64,000 nucleotides of DNA from Rheinheimera sp. A13L. Lineage in GTDB: Bacteria; Pseudomonadota; Gammaproteobacteria; Enterobacterales; Alteromonadaceae. Below are positions 19,083 to 29,148 of the stretch, piece after piece. Every line of letters starts with the position of its first letter. The first letter of the stretch is position 1. The translations under genes were made by a program, and so were the position numbers. The stretch lies in NCBI RefSeq assembly GCF_000217935.1, contig NZ_AFHI01000009.1, positions 1-64,000 on the forward strand, written 5' to 3'. The notes below the pieces were generated by a model. That model saw nothing but the letters and a program-made list of their open reading frames with translations. It made no database searches and was not told the origin of the DNA.

Positions 19083-20630
19083 TTAATGACTGAAAGTTTT
19101 ACTTAAATTGGCAATTTCAGCAGCTTGCTGGTGCAGGCGTTTGTTGTTGTCGGCCACCAGTTGCATATTGCTTAAGTTTTCATCTGCAATATGCTGAATA
19201 TTTTGTACATTGCTGGCCACTTCACTGGCAACCTGACCTTGCTGAGTAGCAGCAGTCGCAATTTGTGACGATAAATGATCGATGGTGTTGACCATAGCAA
19301 CAATTTGCGACAACTGTTCTGTACTGTGACTGGTCTGAGTCACACACTCTTCCACTTGCTCACGGCTTTGTGTCATGGTCTTGCCCCAGCTTAATAAGGT
19401 TTGCTGAATTTCACCAATAGAACGCTGAATTTGCTCTGTAGCTTTATGAGTACGGGACGATAAGGCCCGCACTTCATCAGCAACTACAGCAAAACCACGG
19501 CCATGTTCACCAGCTCGTGCTGCTTCAATGGCAGCGTTTAACGCCAGTAAGTTGGTTTGATTGGCAATGCCCTGAATTTCCGTCATCACAGCACCAATTC
19601 GCTCAGCTTCCACCGCTAAATTATCTGCAGTGCTGGCTGCGCCTTGTACCTCAACGGCCAGTTTTTTCACTGTGTTGGCTGTTAACTGCATCACCTGTTC
19701 AGCTTGTTGGCAAATTTGTTGAGCTTCGCCCACTTTCTGATTGGTTTCCCCTGTGCGTTCAGCTATATCCAGCACTGTGCTGCTCAATTGCTGCGTTGCC
19801 GTCGCAATAGAGACTAACTGCTGGCTTTGCTGGTGAATACCACGTTCGGTTAAATGTACTGCTTCTTCCAGTGTATCGGCGATACTGGTGAGTTTATTGG
19901 TGCTGTCTTTAGTGCGGCCTAATACAGTACGTAAACGGGCTTGTTGCATTTGGTTTCTGAAATCGGCCACCGAAAACGCAGTTTTTCCGCTGTAGACATA
20001 ACGGGATACAGAGTCGAAGTCCTGACGCATTTTGTTTAACTGAGCTGGAATATCTACTAGTTCGTCATACATCAGCACAAAGAAAATTGCCGGGATCAAC
20101 AAGGCCAGCCATAAAGCATGTGACCATAACAATGCACCTGCTGCTATTAAAATAAAGCTGCTAAGCAGTGCAATAAGACGGCGTAAATTGCTGTTACCGC
20201 TCCACTGGCTGACAGACTTGCCTGAGTTAATTGCTCTGTAACATTGATCGGCTTTTTGGATCAGGTCAGAACTGGCTTTGACCCGCACAGACTGGTAGCC
20301 CACCAGTTGCTGTTGTTGATAAATAGGGGTGACAAAAGCATCGACCCAATAATAACGGCCGTCTTTGCAGCGGTTTTTCACCATGCCACGCCAGGATTGT
20401 CCTTGTTTTAAGTGAGTCCACAGATCGGCAAAAGCAGCGGCCGGCATATCCGGGTGACGCACCAGATTATGGTTTTTCCCTACCAGTTCATCTTCTGTGT
20501 AGCCTGCCACCTGACAAAAAATCGGGTTGGCATAGGTGATAATCCCACGAGTGTCTGTAGTAGAAACTAACTCCTGTCCGGCGTCGAACTGAACTTCCTG
20601 GTCAACAAGCTGCTGGTTGCGGCGGTTCAT
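19083..20630 (-). CDS. Aer-type PAS methyl-accepting chemotaxis protein
   Basis: This 515-residue chemoreceptor is built like E. coli Aer. An N-terminal PAS domain (about residues 18-120) contains [17 protein letters not shown], the signature of FAD-binding Aer PAS domains. A hydrophobic membrane hairpin follows at about residues 150-195, then a cytoplasmic signalling domain with [17 protein letters not shown] at the tip. There is no periplasmic sensor, so redox or oxygen sensing is inferred. I chose the ATG at 20630 because AAAAAGGAAA precedes it; the in-frame ATG at 20654 would put this site inside the gene. Confidence 0.88.
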   Translation of the reverse strand: MNRRNQQLVDQEVQFDAGQELVSTTDTRGIITYANPIFCQVAGYTEDELVGKNHNLVRHPDMPAAAFADLWTHLKQGQSWRGMVKNRCKDGRYYWVDAFVTPIYQQQQLVGYQSVRVKASSDLIQKADQCYRAINSGKSVSQWSGNSNLRRLIALLSSFILIAAGALLWSHALWLALLIPAIFFVLMYDELVDIPAQLNKMRQDFDSVSRYVYSGKTAFSVADFRNQMQQARLRTVLGRTKDSTNKLTSIADTLEEAVHLTERGIHQQSQQLVSIATATQQLSSTVLDIAERTGETNQKVGEAQQICQQAEQVMQLTANTVKKLAVEVQGAASTADNLAVEAERIGAVMTEIQGIANQTNLLALNAAIEAARAGEHGRGFAVVADEVRALSSRTHKATEQIQRSIGEIQQTLLSWGKTMTQSREQVEECVTQTSHSTEQLSQIVAMVNTIDHLSSQIATAATQQGQVASEVASNVQNIQHIADENLSNMQLVADNNKRLHQQAAEIANLSKTFSH

Positions 20631-20658
20631 GCATATTTCCTTTTTATTTATCATTCAG

Positions 20659-20672
20659 TTAATCTGGATCAA
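20659..20672. promoter_or_regulatory. FNR-like box
   Basis: TTAATCTGGATCAA matches the FNR/EtrA consensus TTGATnnnnATCAA at nine of ten defined bases. It lies between the divergent Aer-type receptor and CBS-protein genes, 29 bp from one start and 52 bp from the other. Confidence 0.45.
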
Positions 20673-20723
20673 AGCGGCGGCATTATTTCAAAGATCTCTC
20701 AGATAAGCGAGCTTAGGAGCATT

Positions 20724-21179
20724 ATGCAAGTATCTGCCATTATGACCAGAAAATTGACGATGGTTGACCCGGATATGAGTTTATCTGCCTTAAAAGGCAT
20801 TTTTAGCCAGTCCAAATTTCAACATGTGCCAGTGATTGATGCCGGGCGACGTTTGGTAGGTATAGTTTCCGTCAAAGATTATTTCAAAGCGCTGGCGCCA
20901 GTGATGGACTCAGCCTCTGAAAAAACCTTAGATATTTTTGTCACCAGTCGCAAAATTAAGCATGTGATGAGCAGCCCCGTCATTTCAGTGCCTGAGGATT
21001 ATCCCGTGGTCAAAGCCGCAGCTTTATTGCTCAAACATAATATTGGCTGTTTGCCTGTGATTGATCAGGATAATGTAGCTATAGGCATAGTATCCTGGAA
21101 AGATATTATGCGGGTGGTGGTGTTGCAGGCGGCCCGTAAAAGCAGATTGGCCTATGGCGCTGCGCCAGAAGAAGAGTAG
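20724..21179 (+). CDS. CBS-domain protein
   Basis: This 151-residue protein made of two CBS motifs (about residues 1-60 and 75-135) has no other domain. It begins MQVSAIMTRKLTMVDPDMSL, a typical stand-alone CBS pair opening. A single-pair Bateman module usually senses adenine nucleotides. It is divergent from the Aer homologue, and the shared intergenic FNR-like box hints at oxygen-linked expression (inference). Confidence 0.85.
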   Translation: MQVSAIMTRKLTMVDPDMSLSALKGIFSQSKFQHVPVIDAGRRLVGIVSVKDYFKALAPVMDSASEKTLDIFVTSRKIKHVMSSPVISVPEDYPVVKAAALLLKHNIGCLPVIDQDNVAIGIVSWKDIMRVVVLQAARKSRLAYGAAPEEE

Positions 21180-21288
21180 AATAATCACCTCATTTAGTGT
21201 CAGAGAAACTTAATCTTTGGTCACTCTTGTTTTTTAATTTGAGTCACCCCATTTTAAGATTTGATTTTTATCAGAATAAGGGATCAGC

Positions 21289-22863
21289 TTGAGTCATTTC
21301 CTCGAACAACGTCTGGCTGCGCTTGGCACCACGTCATTTCAAACTGCAATTAAAGGGATCAGACGGGGTATTGAGCGGGAGACTTTACGGATCAAACCGG
21401 ATGGTCAACTGGCGCAAACTGGTCATGCAAAAGCTTTGGGTTCGGCTTTAACTCACCCTTTAATTACTACAGATTTTTCAGAGTCTTTGCTGGAGTTTAT
21501 TACCCCGGCACAAACTGATATTGATGTGACTCTAAAGCAACTGACTGATATTCATAAGTTTGCTTTATCTCATATAGGTGAAGAGCGGCTTTGGGCTGGT
21601 TCTATGCCTTGTTATATAGAGCATCAGGATGAGATCCAACTGGCGCAGTATGGTAGTTCCAATGTTGGAACTATGAAAACTGTCTATCGTCAGGGCCTGA
21701 AAAACCGTTATGGAAGTATGATGCAGGCCATCAGCGGTGTGCATTTTAATTTCTCTATTCCACAAGAGTTCTGGCAGAAGTATCAGCAGTTGTTAGGAGA
21801 TACGGGTTCCTTGCAGGATTTTATTTCTGCTCAGTACCTGCACCTTATTCGTAATTACAAAAGATATGTATGGCTGGTGGTGTATTTGTTTGGCGCATCC
21901 CCTGCGATGTGCAGCTCGTTTTTACAAGGCCGTGAACCTAAATACAAGTTCCAGACCTTGGGCAAAGGTTCTTTATACCTGCCTTATGCCACCTCTTTAC
22001 GAATGAGTGACTTGGGTTACACCAACAGTGCCCAATCCAGTTTGAATATCAGCTACAACAATTTGTCCGATTATATCGAAGGTTTACGCCAGGCCATTTC
22101 GACGCCTTCAGCTGAATATGCTTCTATAGGCGTCAAAGTGGATGAGCAGTACAAACAGCTCAACAGCAATATTCTGCAAATCGAAAACGAATTTTATTCG
22201 ACCATAAGACCCAAACGCACCACTCAAAGCGGCGAACGTCCAACCTGCGCTTTAAAACGCCGGGGTGTCGAATATATTGAAGTGCGGGCTCTGGATGTGA
22301 ATCCGTTCAGCGCTGTGGGGATCAATGCCGAACAAATGCGTTTTCTGGATTTGTTCTTAATTTATTGTTTACTGGAAAAAAGCCCGGATTTATCGGCTGA
22401 TGAACAGGCAGTGACAGAACAAAACCTTCGCAAAGTGGTAACCGAAGGACGCAAGCGTAACTTAGATCTGATTGAAAATGGCCAGCCCCGTTTGATGCTG
22501 GACTGGGCTGAACAGCTGTTCGCTGATCTGATGCCTATAGCGAACTGGATGGACGCAGCTCATGGCGGTGATGTGTATAGCGCAGCTATCAAAGAGTTTT
22601 ATTTAGGTTTGTTAGACCCGAATCAAACTTATTCAGGCAAGTTATTAAGCCGCTTAATAGCTCAGCAGCAGGACAGCCCTGATTATGCTTTGGCTTTAGC
22701 AGAGCAATACAGGCAACAATTGGCAGCAATGGACTATCAGCTTTATACCGAAGCCGAGTTCGAACAAATGGCGAAGCTATCCTTGCTGGATCAACAGAAA
22801 ATTGAACAGGCCGATGAGCTTAATTTTGATCAGTACCTTGAACAGTATTTTGCAGATCTATAA
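21289..22863 (+). CDS. gshA: Glutamate-cysteine ligase
   Basis: This enzyme performs the first step of glutathione synthesis: ATP-dependent joining of glutamate and cysteine. The 524-residue product corresponds to the proteobacterial type-1 GshA (E. coli 518). Recognisable segments are GIERETLR near residue 28, TDFSESLLEFITP around residue 64, and EYIEVRALDVNPF around residue 331. The start is TTG, with AAGGGA seven bases upstream; no ATG gives a full N terminus. Confidence 0.95.
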   Translation: MSHFLEQRLAALGTTSFQTAIKGIRRGIERETLRIKPDGQLAQTGHAKALGSALTHPLITTDFSESLLEFITPAQTDIDVTLKQLTDIHKFALSHIGEERLWAGSMPCYIEHQDEIQLAQYGSSNVGTMKTVYRQGLKNRYGSMMQAISGVHFNFSIPQEFWQKYQQLLGDTGSLQDFISAQYLHLIRNYKRYVWLVVYLFGASPAMCSSFLQGREPKYKFQTLGKGSLYLPYATSLRMSDLGYTNSAQSSLNISYNNLSDYIEGLRQAISTPSAEYASIGVKVDEQYKQLNSNILQIENEFYSTIRPKRTTQSGERPTCALKRRGVEYIEVRALDVNPFSAVGINAEQMRFLDLFLIYCLLEKSPDLSADEQAVTEQNLRKVVTEGRKRNLDLIENGQPRLMLDWAEQLFADLMPIANWMDAAHGGDVYSAAIKEFYLGLLDPNQTYSGKLLSRLIAQQQDSPDYALALAEQYRQQLAAMDYQLYTEAEFEQMAKLSLLDQQKIEQADELNFDQYLEQYFADL

Positions 22864-22877
22864 AGGATTTAAAAAAA

Positions 22878-22897
22878 ACGGCCAGCAAGCTGGCCGT
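22878..22897. terminator. Hairpin after gshA, oriented for the - strand
   Basis: ACGGCCAGC/GCTGGCCGT (22878-22886 and 22889-22897) is preceded by a run of eight A residues on the + strand and not followed by T. As an intrinsic terminator it is therefore oriented leftward, although both flanking genes run rightward. Confidence 0.5.
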
Positions 22898-22998
22898 GAA
22901 AACTAAGGATAAGGATAATCCAGGGATGAAAAACAAAAACTTGGTTGAATCCGTTCATTGGGTTAGTCTTGGTTGTGTTTTAAAAAGTTCAGCGTCAC

Positions 22999-23616
22999 AT
23001 GAAAAAAATTAAAAAAACTTTACTCTTCTTATCACTCGCCACTGTATTAACAGGTTGCGCCACAGCTCCACCAAAAAACAGCTCCAATTTATGTGAAATT
23101 TTCCGTGAGCATGACGACTGGTATGATGCTGCATCCGATATGCGCGATAAATGGGAAGTGCCTATCCATGTGGCTATGGCGATGATGTATCAGGAAAGCA
23201 GCTTTAAGCACAACGCTCAGCCCCCTATGGAATACTGGTTTGGATTTATTCCTGTAGGCAGAGCCAGTACGGCTTATGGTTATGCTCAGGTCAAAGATGA
23301 GACATGGGAAGACTATGGCCGGGAAACCGGCAGCTATTTTGCTGCCCGCTCGAACTTTGATGATGCGTTGGATTTTATGGGCTGGTATATGAATAAAAGC
23401 ACTAAAATCAATAAAGTGGCTAAATCAGATGCCTATGCCCAGTATCTGAATTATCACGAAGGCTGGGGCGGCTATAAACGTGGTACTTATTATAAGAAGC
23501 GCTGGCTGATGGAAACTGCCCGTAAGGTGCAGCAACGAGCGACTATGTATCAGAAACAATTACAAAGCTGTGAAGACGAATTTAAAAGCGGCTGGTTTTT
23601 TGGTTTGTTTGGTTAA
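22999..23616 (+). CDS. Lytic transglycosylase-like lipoprotein
   Basis: This 205-residue lipoprotein has lipobox LTGC with Cys at residue 20. The mature part carries an SLT-like fold: the candidate catalytic glutamate is in MMYQESSFKHNAQ, followed by AYGYAQVKDETWEDY, which resembles the GLMQ motif region of lysozyme-like transglycosylases. The NYHEGWGGYKRGTYYKK segment fits the substrate cleft. It would act on murein at the cell envelope. No partner gene adjoins it; a terminator follows. Confidence 0.78.
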   Translation: MKKIKKTLLFLSLATVLTGCATAPPKNSSNLCEIFREHDDWYDAASDMRDKWEVPIHVAMAMMYQESSFKHNAQPPMEYWFGFIPVGRASTAYGYAQVKDETWEDYGRETGSYFAARSNFDDALDFMGWYMNKSTKINKVAKSDAYAQYLNYHEGWGGYKRGTYYKKRWLMETARKVQQRATMYQKQLQSCEDEFKSGWFFGLFG

Positions 23617-23637
23617 CCGGACAAAGACTGATGTAAC

Positions 23638-23669
23638 AAGGGCGCCTCAAGGCGCCCTTTTGTTTTTAA
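23638..23669 (+). terminator. Rho-independent terminator
   Basis: AAGGGCGCC/GGCGCCCTT with loop TCAA (stem 23638-23659) is followed by TTTGTTTTT. It ends the lipoprotein gene and overlaps the 3' end of the convergent yfjD homologue. Confidence 0.9.
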
Positions 23670-24934
23670 CTTTTTTGCAAATGGGGCATTAAACGCACTG
23701 TTTTAATCATATTATCCTGCACTTCGACAATTTCCATCGGGCAGCCTGCCAGAGTTAAACCTAAGCTGGCTTCCGGAATTTCCTCCAGATACTCCAGCAC
23801 CAGACCATTTAATGTTTTAGGCCCGTCTGTTGGAAAGTTCAGCTGCATATCCCGGTTTAAATCCCGTAAGTTAATACCGCCGTCCACCAGAAAACTGCCA
23901 TCAACCTGAGGCTGAATTTCTTCACTCTGGTGATCGGCGATGTCTGTTGTAAAGTTACCTACCACCTCTTCCAGTATATCCTCTAGCGTCACCAGGCCCT
24001 GAATATCGCCGTATTCATCGACCACCAGGCCTATACGCTCTTTGGAGCTCTGAAACTTGTGCAGTTGGGTATTGAGTGGGGTGTTTTCCGGAATAAAATA
24101 AATTTCCCGCACCGAGCGCAACAGAGATGCTTTGTTCAGTTGTTCTTTTAACGCCAGACGGGCCAGATCGCGGCTATGAATAAAACCTAAGGCATCATCC
24201 ACACTGTCGCGGTACAACAAAATACGGTTATGCTGGCTGTTGGACAACTGACGCACTATGTCTTTCCATTCGTCGTTGATATCAATCCCCACAAGTTCAT
24301 TACGTGGGATCATAATATCTTCTACAGTCGCTTTTTCTAAATCCAGCACGCCAACCAGCATACTTTGGTTGTGTTCCGGGATCAGTGCGCCAGCTTCATA
24401 AACGACAGTGCGTAATTCTTCGCTGCTTAAGCTGTTGCCATGATGCTGCTCAGCGCTGACGCCAAGCCAGCCTAACAAGGTGTTACAGATTTTATTTAGT
24501 AACCATACGGCAGGGTACAGCAGCTTCATCAGAGGTTTTAAAATCACTGAACTTGGGAAAGCTACTTTTTCAGGATGCAAAGCGGCCAGAGTTTTTGGAG
24601 TGACTTCACCGAATATCAGAATAACCACGGTCAGAGCTACGGTCGCAATGGCGATGCCGAAATCACCATAGAGTCTCATCCCCAGCACTGTCGCTGTGGC
24701 TGATGCGGCTATATTCACCAGATTGTTACCAACCAGAATTAAACCAATCAACCTGTCGCGGCGTTCCAGCATAGCAGTCACACGTATAGCCGATTTATGC
24801 TGCTCATTGGCCAGGTGTTTAAGCTTGTAGGGGTTCAGCGACATCATGCTGGTTTCAGAAGCTGAGAAGAATGCAGAACACAACACCAGCAAGCCCAATA
24901 CAATAAAAAGGGTGCTGGTTGAGATATCGTCCAA
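23666..24934 (-). CDS. yfjD: CNNM/CorB family transporter (YfjD)
   Basis: This 422-residue membrane protein has an N-terminal CNNM (DUF21) domain of three to four TM helices up to about residue 170, with FSASETS near residue 24. A CBS pair (about 205-325, including VDEYGDIQGLVTLEDILEE) and a C-terminal CorC/HlyC domain follow. E. coli YfjD (CorB) is implicated in magnesium/cobalt resistance. It sits beside ypjD and ffh as in E. coli. The start codon is TTG (24934). Confidence 0.88.
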   Translation of the reverse strand: MDDISTSTLFIVLGLLVLCSAFFSASETSMMSLNPYKLKHLANEQHKSAIRVTAMLERRDRLIGLILVGNNLVNIAASATATVLGMRLYGDFGIAIATVALTVVILIFGEVTPKTLAALHPEKVAFPSSVILKPLMKLLYPAVWLLNKICNTLLGWLGVSAEQHHGNSLSSEELRTVVYEAGALIPEHNQSMLVGVLDLEKATVEDIMIPRNELVGIDINDEWKDIVRQLSNSQHNRILLYRDSVDDALGFIHSRDLARLALKEQLNKASLLRSVREIYFIPENTPLNTQLHKFQSSKERIGLVVDEYGDIQGLVTLEDILEEVVGNFTTDIADHQSEEIQPQVDGSFLVDGGINLRDLNRDMQLNFPTDGPKTLNGLVLEYLEEIPEASLGLTLAGCPMEIVEVQDNMIKTVRLMPHLQKS

Positions 24935-24967
24935 AAGTAGTTTACCTGTAGGGCTAATCGAAGTTAT

Positions 24968-24996
24968 TTGATATTACGAACAGCCCATCAAGTCAA
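24968..24996 (-). promoter_or_regulatory. Putative yfjD promoter
   Basis: Read on the - strand, TTGACT (24996-24991), a 17-bp spacer and TATCAA (24973-24968). It lies in the gap after ypjD and 34 bp before the yfjD start, so yfjD may be expressed independently of ypjD. Confidence 0.5.
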
Positions 24997-25026
24997 GAAT
25001 TAATGGGCTATCGCGGCAAAAAGCTG

Positions 25027-25836
25027 CTATCCGAGTCTGTCTAACATCACTTCACGGACAAAACGGCTGCCAAAATAAGCCAGCGTCAACAAAATGCTGC
25101 CGGTAAAGGTTAAGGCTATCGCCAGACGACCACGCCAGCCTAACTGAGCATGACCCCATAATAACAGCACAAAGACCAGAAAAGCCGCTGAGCTCAGTAT
25201 GTTTTTATGCAGGTTTTGCGCGTCCAGCCAGTTATCAGTAAAAGCGGCGCCACTGAACAAGGTTAACCCCAACAACAAAGTACCGAGCAGCAGTACTCTG
25301 AACTGCAACTGCTCAACCTGAAGTAATGGAGGTAAAAATTGATTACCTAACATAAAATCTTTTTGTTTCAGCTTTTTGCTGATGTAGTTCACTTGCAGTG
25401 AATGCAAAGTAGCCACTATTAATAAGGTGTAAGCGACAAAAGCGACAATAATATGCATCAGCAAAATTGGGCTCTGTTCAAAATGCTGCATTTGTACTTC
25501 AGCAGGCAAAACTAAAACAGCTAACTGAGTCAGGGCTGAAAAACCATAGACAATAGGCAGCAGCAATACTGTTGGGGTGCGCAGCGCCGTAATAGTAATA
25601 GCAGTGCTGATCAACCAGCATACCAGTGAAATGACATTCAGCAGGCTGAAGTTCTGACCAGCGTCGGCAAAAATAGAATCAGCCAGAAACAGCATATGGC
25701 AAACAATAGCCAACAAAGCAGCGCTGAACATCAATTTATAGTTAGGGCCTTGTGGATGCACCAGACGGGACAATAGCATGCCGGTTGCCAGCAAATAACC
25801 AACCAATGCCACACCGGGTAACAGCTCAACTACCAT
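25027..25836 (-). CDS. ypjD: CcsA/YpjD family inner membrane protein
   Basis: This 269-residue polytopic protein has about eight hydrophobic helices and belongs to the cytochrome-c assembly (CcsA/ResC-like) family. The gene lies between ffh and yfjD, the position of E. coli ypjD (also called corE). There it is linked genetically to CorB; a haem-handling role is only suggested by the fold family. It is divergent from ffh. Confidence 0.85.
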   Translation of the reverse strand: MVVELLPGVALVGYLLATGMLLSRLVHPQGPNYKLMFSAALLAIVCHMLFLADSIFADAGQNFSLLNVISLVCWLISTAITITALRTPTVLLLPIVYGFSALTQLAVLVLPAEVQMQHFEQSPILLMHIIVAFVAYTLLIVATLHSLQVNYISKKLKQKDFMLGNQFLPPLLQVEQLQFRVLLLGTLLLGLTLFSGAAFTDNWLDAQNLHKNILSSAAFLVFVLLLWGHAQLGWRGRLAIALTFTGSILLTLAYFGSRFVREVMLDRLG

Positions 25837-25944
25837 AAATCAGATCCTGTTGATTCGTGAAGATTTAACATTCTATTGCAAATTACTCGCATTTGACAGC
25901 TCAAGCTCACCTAATTGGCGTGACAGTTTCAGCTAAGATGGCGG

Positions 25945-25973
25945 CTGACTCCTTACTCGCTCTGGGGTATAAT
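25945..25973 (+). promoter_or_regulatory. ffh promoter
   Basis: CTGACT (25945-25950) and a perfect TATAAT (25968-25973), separated by 17 bp, lie 30 bp before the ffh ATG. Confidence 0.65.
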
Positions 25974-26003
25974 CCGGCCATATTGTATCTCAGGTGTTAA
26001 GTT

Positions 26004-27371
26004 ATGTTTGAAAACCTGTCGGACCGCCTAACCAAAACGCTGAAGAACATCAGCGGTCGTGGTCGTTTAACTGAAGATAATATCAAAGAAACCTTACGTG
26101 AAGTACGGATGGCTTTATTAGAAGCTGACGTTGCTTTGCCTGTGGTGCGTGACTTTGTTAATCAGGTCAAAGAACGTTCTGTTGGCATTGAAGTCAGCAA
26201 AAGCCTGACACCAGGTCAGGAATTTCTGAAAATCGTCCGTAAAGCCTTAGAAGATGCGATGGGCGAAGCCAACGAAGAGTTGGCGCTTAATGTTCAGCCG
26301 CCAGCCGTTGTTTTAATGGCGGGTTTACAAGGTGCGGGTAAAACCACCTCTGTGGCTAAGCTGGCGAAATTCTTAAAAGAGCGCAAGAAGAAAAAAGTAT
26401 TAGTGGTTTCTGCGGATATCTATCGCCCTGCTGCTATTAAACAGTTAGAAACTTTAGCCAAAGAAGTGGGTGTTGAGTTTTTCCCAAGCGATGTAGGCCA
26501 GAAACCTATAGATATAGTGAACGCTGCCATAGCTCACGCCCGCTTACAAATTTTTGATGTGCTGCTCGTGGATACAGCAGGTCGTTTGCACGTTGACGAA
26601 GAAATGATGGGCGAAATTAAAGCCCTGCATGCTGCGGTTAATCCTGTCGAAACTCTGTTTGTGGTGGATGCCATGACAGGTCAGGATGCGGCCAATACGG
26701 CCAAAGCTTTTAATGAAGCATTGCCTTTGACAGGCGTGATCCTGACCAAAGCAGACGGTGACGCCCGTGGTGGTGCTGCTTTATCTATACGTCATATCAC
26801 AGGCAAGCCGATTAAGTTTATCGGTATGGGCGAAAAAACTGACGCTTTAGAGCCATTCCACCCAGATCGTATCGCCTCCCGCATTTTGGGCATGGGCGAT
26901 GTGATGAGCCTGATCGAGCAAATCGAGCAGAAGGTTGATAAAGAACAAGCCGCCAAAGTGGCTGCCAAAGTGATGAAAGGGCAGGGCTTCAGTTTAGAAG
27001 ACTTCCGTGACCAGTTAGTGCAGATGCGTGGTATGGGCGGCATGATGTCAATGCTGGATAAATTACCAGGTATGAAAAACTTACCCGCTGGTGCTATGGA
27101 TCAGATGGGCAATAAGCAGTTCAATAAAATGGAAGCCATCATCAATTCCATGACGAAAAAAGAACGCTTATTTCCGGATTTGATTAAAGGCTCACGCAAA
27201 AAGCGTATAGCTGCAGGTTCTGGCACTCAGGTGCAGGATGTAAACCAGTTGCTGAAACAATTTACCCAAATGCAGAAAATGATGAAGCAGATGTCGGGTA
27301 AAGGCGGCTTAATGAAGATGATGCGGGGTATGGGTGGCAAGTTACCACCAGGTCTGTTGCCTCCCCGTTAA
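26004..27371 (+). CDS. ffh: Signal recognition particle protein Ffh
   Basis: Ffh binds 4.5S RNA and signal sequences and delivers nascent membrane proteins to FtsY. The 455-residue protein has the N domain, a GTPase domain with GLQGAGKTT (around residue 105), DTAGR and [10 protein letters not shown], and a methionine-rich M domain from about residue 300 ending with [15 protein letters not shown]. It is full length and intact. Confidence 0.97.
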   Translation: MFENLSDRLTKTLKNISGRGRLTEDNIKETLREVRMALLEADVALPVVRDFVNQVKERSVGIEVSKSLTPGQEFLKIVRKALEDAMGEANEELALNVQPPAVVLMAGLQGAGKTTSVAKLAKFLKERKKKKVLVVSADIYRPAAIKQLETLAKEVGVEFFPSDVGQKPIDIVNAAIAHARLQIFDVLLVDTAGRLHVDEEMMGEIKALHAAVNPVETLFVVDAMTGQDAANTAKAFNEALPLTGVILTKADGDARGGAALSIRHITGKPIKFIGMGEKTDALEPFHPDRIASRILGMGDVMSLIEQIEQKVDKEQAAKVAAKVMKGQGFSLEDFRDQLVQMRGMGGMMSMLDKLPGMKNLPAGAMDQMGNKQFNKMEAIINSMTKKERLFPDLIKGSRKKRIAAGSGTQVQDVNQLLKQFTQMQKMMKQMSGKGGLMKMMRGMGGKLPPGLLPPR

Positions 27372-27440
27372 GCCCTTTTCTGCCCTATGACTGTTGGGCT
27401 TTGGCAAAAGCTGAAATATGCTGCCAAAGCCCGAAAAACC

Positions 27441-27468
27441 TTGCAATGCAGGTAAAAATCCGTACAAT
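27441..27468 (+). promoter_or_regulatory. Promoter of the rpsP operon
   Basis: TTGCAA (27441-27446) and TACAAT (27463-27468) are spaced 16 bp apart. It lies between ffh and rpsP, immediately upstream of the leader hairpin. Confidence 0.6.
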
Positions 27469-27474
27469 TCACCG

Positions 27475-27507
27475 ACCCCACGGTCTGACCGCGGGGTTTG
27501 TTATTTT
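27475..27507 (+). terminator. Leader terminator/attenuator before rpsP
   Basis: A-CCCC-A-CGG, loop TCTGA, CCG-C-GGGG-T (27475-27497, one internal A/C mismatch) is followed by TTGTTATTTTTTT. Because a promoter lies just upstream and the rpsP ribosome site just downstream, it is either the ffh terminator or an attenuator in the rpsP leader. E. coli has a comparable leader hairpin here. Confidence 0.7.
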
Positions 27508-27538
27508 TTTAAATCCTGAACGATTATTAGAGGACGGT

Positions 27539-27790
27539 ATGGTAACTATTCGTTTACAACGTGGTGGCGCGAAAAAGCGTCCATTTTACCAAGTTGTGGT
27601 AGCGGACAGCCGTTTTGCCCGTGATGGCCGCTTCATTGAGCGCGTGGGTTTTTTCAACCCAATCGCTAGCGGTACTGAAGAGCAAACGCGTATTGACTTA
27701 GAGCGTATCAACCACTGGGTATCGCAAGGCGCTTCTTTAAGCGACCGCGTTGCTTCATTGGTGAAAGCTGCTAAGAAAACTGCTGCTTAA
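27539..27790 (+). CDS. rpsP: 30S ribosomal protein S16
   Basis: S16 is a small assembly protein of the 30S subunit. I take the ATG at 27539, preceded by AGAGGACGG, giving 83 residues starting [17 protein letters not shown], the family signature. The open frame extends back to 27401, but that part covers the promoter and leader hairpin and is not coding. It is the first gene of the rpsP-rimM-trmD-rplS operon. Confidence 0.97.
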   Translation: MVTIRLQRGGAKKRPFYQVVVADSRFARDGRFIERVGFFNPIASGTEEQTRIDLERINHWVSQGASLSDRVASLVKAAKKTAA

Positions 27791-27822
27791 TAGCTAAAAT
27801 AAATAAAGGTCGGAGTTTCACC

Positions 27823-28350
27823 TTGAACGGTAAAGATTTAGTTGTCTTAGGTAAGTTTGGTGCTGTTTACGGCATCAACGGGTGGCTAAAAGTAAACTCC
27901 TATACCGATATCCCGGAAGGGATTTTTGATTACACACCCTGGCAAATTCAAGTGCAGGGTAACTGGCGTCAAATGCAAATCTTCGGTAAAAAACGACATG
28001 GCAACGGCCTTATCGTAAAACTGGCAGACGTGGCTGACCGCGACCAGGCTCAACTCTACGTAAATGCGGATATCGCAGTAGAGCGTTCTGCGTTACCCCA
28101 GCTTGCTGAGGGTGATTTCTATTGGCGTGACCTGATGGGCATGGCAGTAGTGAACGAGGCTGGTTATCACTTAGGTGAAGTGGTCGACATGATGGAAACT
28201 GGCTCAAACGACGTTCTCGTTGTGAAAGCCAATAAATCCGATGCATTTGGCAAGACGGAGCGTTTACTCCCTTTCCTGACTGACTCTGTCATTAAGGAAG
28301 TGAATAACGCTGAAAGACGTATCTTAGTAGACTGGGATCCGGACTTTTAA
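27823..28350 (+). CDS. rimM: 16S rRNA processing protein RimM
   Basis: RimM binds S19 and helps mature the 30S head. The 175-residue product has an N-terminal beta-barrel ([15 protein letters not shown] at about residues 9-23) and a C-terminal PRC-barrel (FYWRDLMGM near residue 99 onward). The start is TTG, preceded by AAAGGTCGGAG; the next ATG would remove conserved residues. It overlaps trmD by one base. Confidence 0.96.
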   Translation: MNGKDLVVLGKFGAVYGINGWLKVNSYTDIPEGIFDYTPWQIQVQGNWRQMQIFGKKRHGNGLIVKLADVADRDQAQLYVNADIAVERSALPQLAEGDFYWRDLMGMAVVNEAGYHLGEVVDMMETGSNDVLVVKANKSDAFGKTERLLPFLTDSVIKEVNNAERRILVDWDPDF

Positions 28351-29126
28351 TGTCGCAGCAAGCTGGTTTGTGGGTTGGGGTTATTACTCTGTTCCCGCAG
28401 ATGTTTGATGCTATTACAAAGTTTGGTGTAACAAGCCGTGCTGTAAAGCAAGGGTTGTTACAGGTAGAGTGCTGGAATCCGCGGGATTATACTTCGGATA
28501 AACACAATACCGTCGATGATCGCCCCTTTGGTGGTGGTCCCGGAATGCTAATGATGGTGCAGCCGCTGACCGACGCTATTCGCGCCGCCAAGCAAGCTGC
28601 CGGAGGAAATGTACATACGGTGTATTTGTCGCCGCAAGGCCGCAAATTAGACCAAAAAGGTGTACAGGAACTTTCACGTTACCCGAAACTGCTGTTAGTG
28701 GCAGGCCGTTACGAAGGCATTGATGAACGCGTAATTGAAACCGAAATTGACGAAGAATGGTCAATTGGGGATTACGTGCTGAGTGGAGGCGAGTTGCCTG
28801 CGATGACGCTGATTGATGCGGTATCGCGACTGGTACCAGGCGTACTAGGGCACGAAGAGTCGGCAGAACAGGATTCGTTTGCAACTGGTTTGTTAGACTG
28901 CCCACACTACACCAGACCTGCGGTGTTAGCAGACAAAGAGGTTCCACCGGTGTTGCTGAGTGGACACCATGAAAATATACGACGCTGGCGTCTGAAACAG
29001 GCTCTTGGTAGAACCTGGTTAAGACGGCCGGATATGTTAAATGCCCTGGCTCTGACTAAGGAGCAACGCAAATTACTGGATGAATTCCAATTGGAACACC
29101 AGGCGTTGCAGCAACACGATAGTTAA
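28350..29126 (+). CDS. trmD: tRNA (guanine-37-N1)-methyltransferase
   Basis: TrmD methylates G37 of tRNAs reading CNN codons, preventing frameshifts. It is a SPOUT-class trefoil-knot enzyme. The 258-residue product shows [13 protein letters not shown] (about residue 55), [11 protein letters not shown] (about 118) and the knot segment [15 protein letters not shown] (about 137). It is translationally linked to rimM and followed by rplS. Confidence 0.97.
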   Translation: MSQQAGLWVGVITLFPQMFDAITKFGVTSRAVKQGLLQVECWNPRDYTSDKHNTVDDRPFGGGPGMLMMVQPLTDAIRAAKQAAGGNVHTVYLSPQGRKLDQKGVQELSRYPKLLLVAGRYEGIDERVIETEIDEEWSIGDYVLSGGELPAMTLIDAVSRLVPGVLGHEESAEQDSFATGLLDCPHYTRPAVLADKEVPPVLLSGHHENIRRWRLKQALGRTWLRRPDMLNALALTKEQRKLLDEFQLEHQALQQHDS

Positions 29127-29148
29127 TTCCAGGTAAAGTGAGATTGTT

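Noticed and set aside
20724-21179. Two CBS-domain genes (482 and 20724) as a recent duplication
   Set aside because: The two sequences differ throughout and sit in unrelated contexts.
28576-28947. 123-codon frame opposite trmD
   Set aside because: It lies inside trmD, which has intact family motifs.
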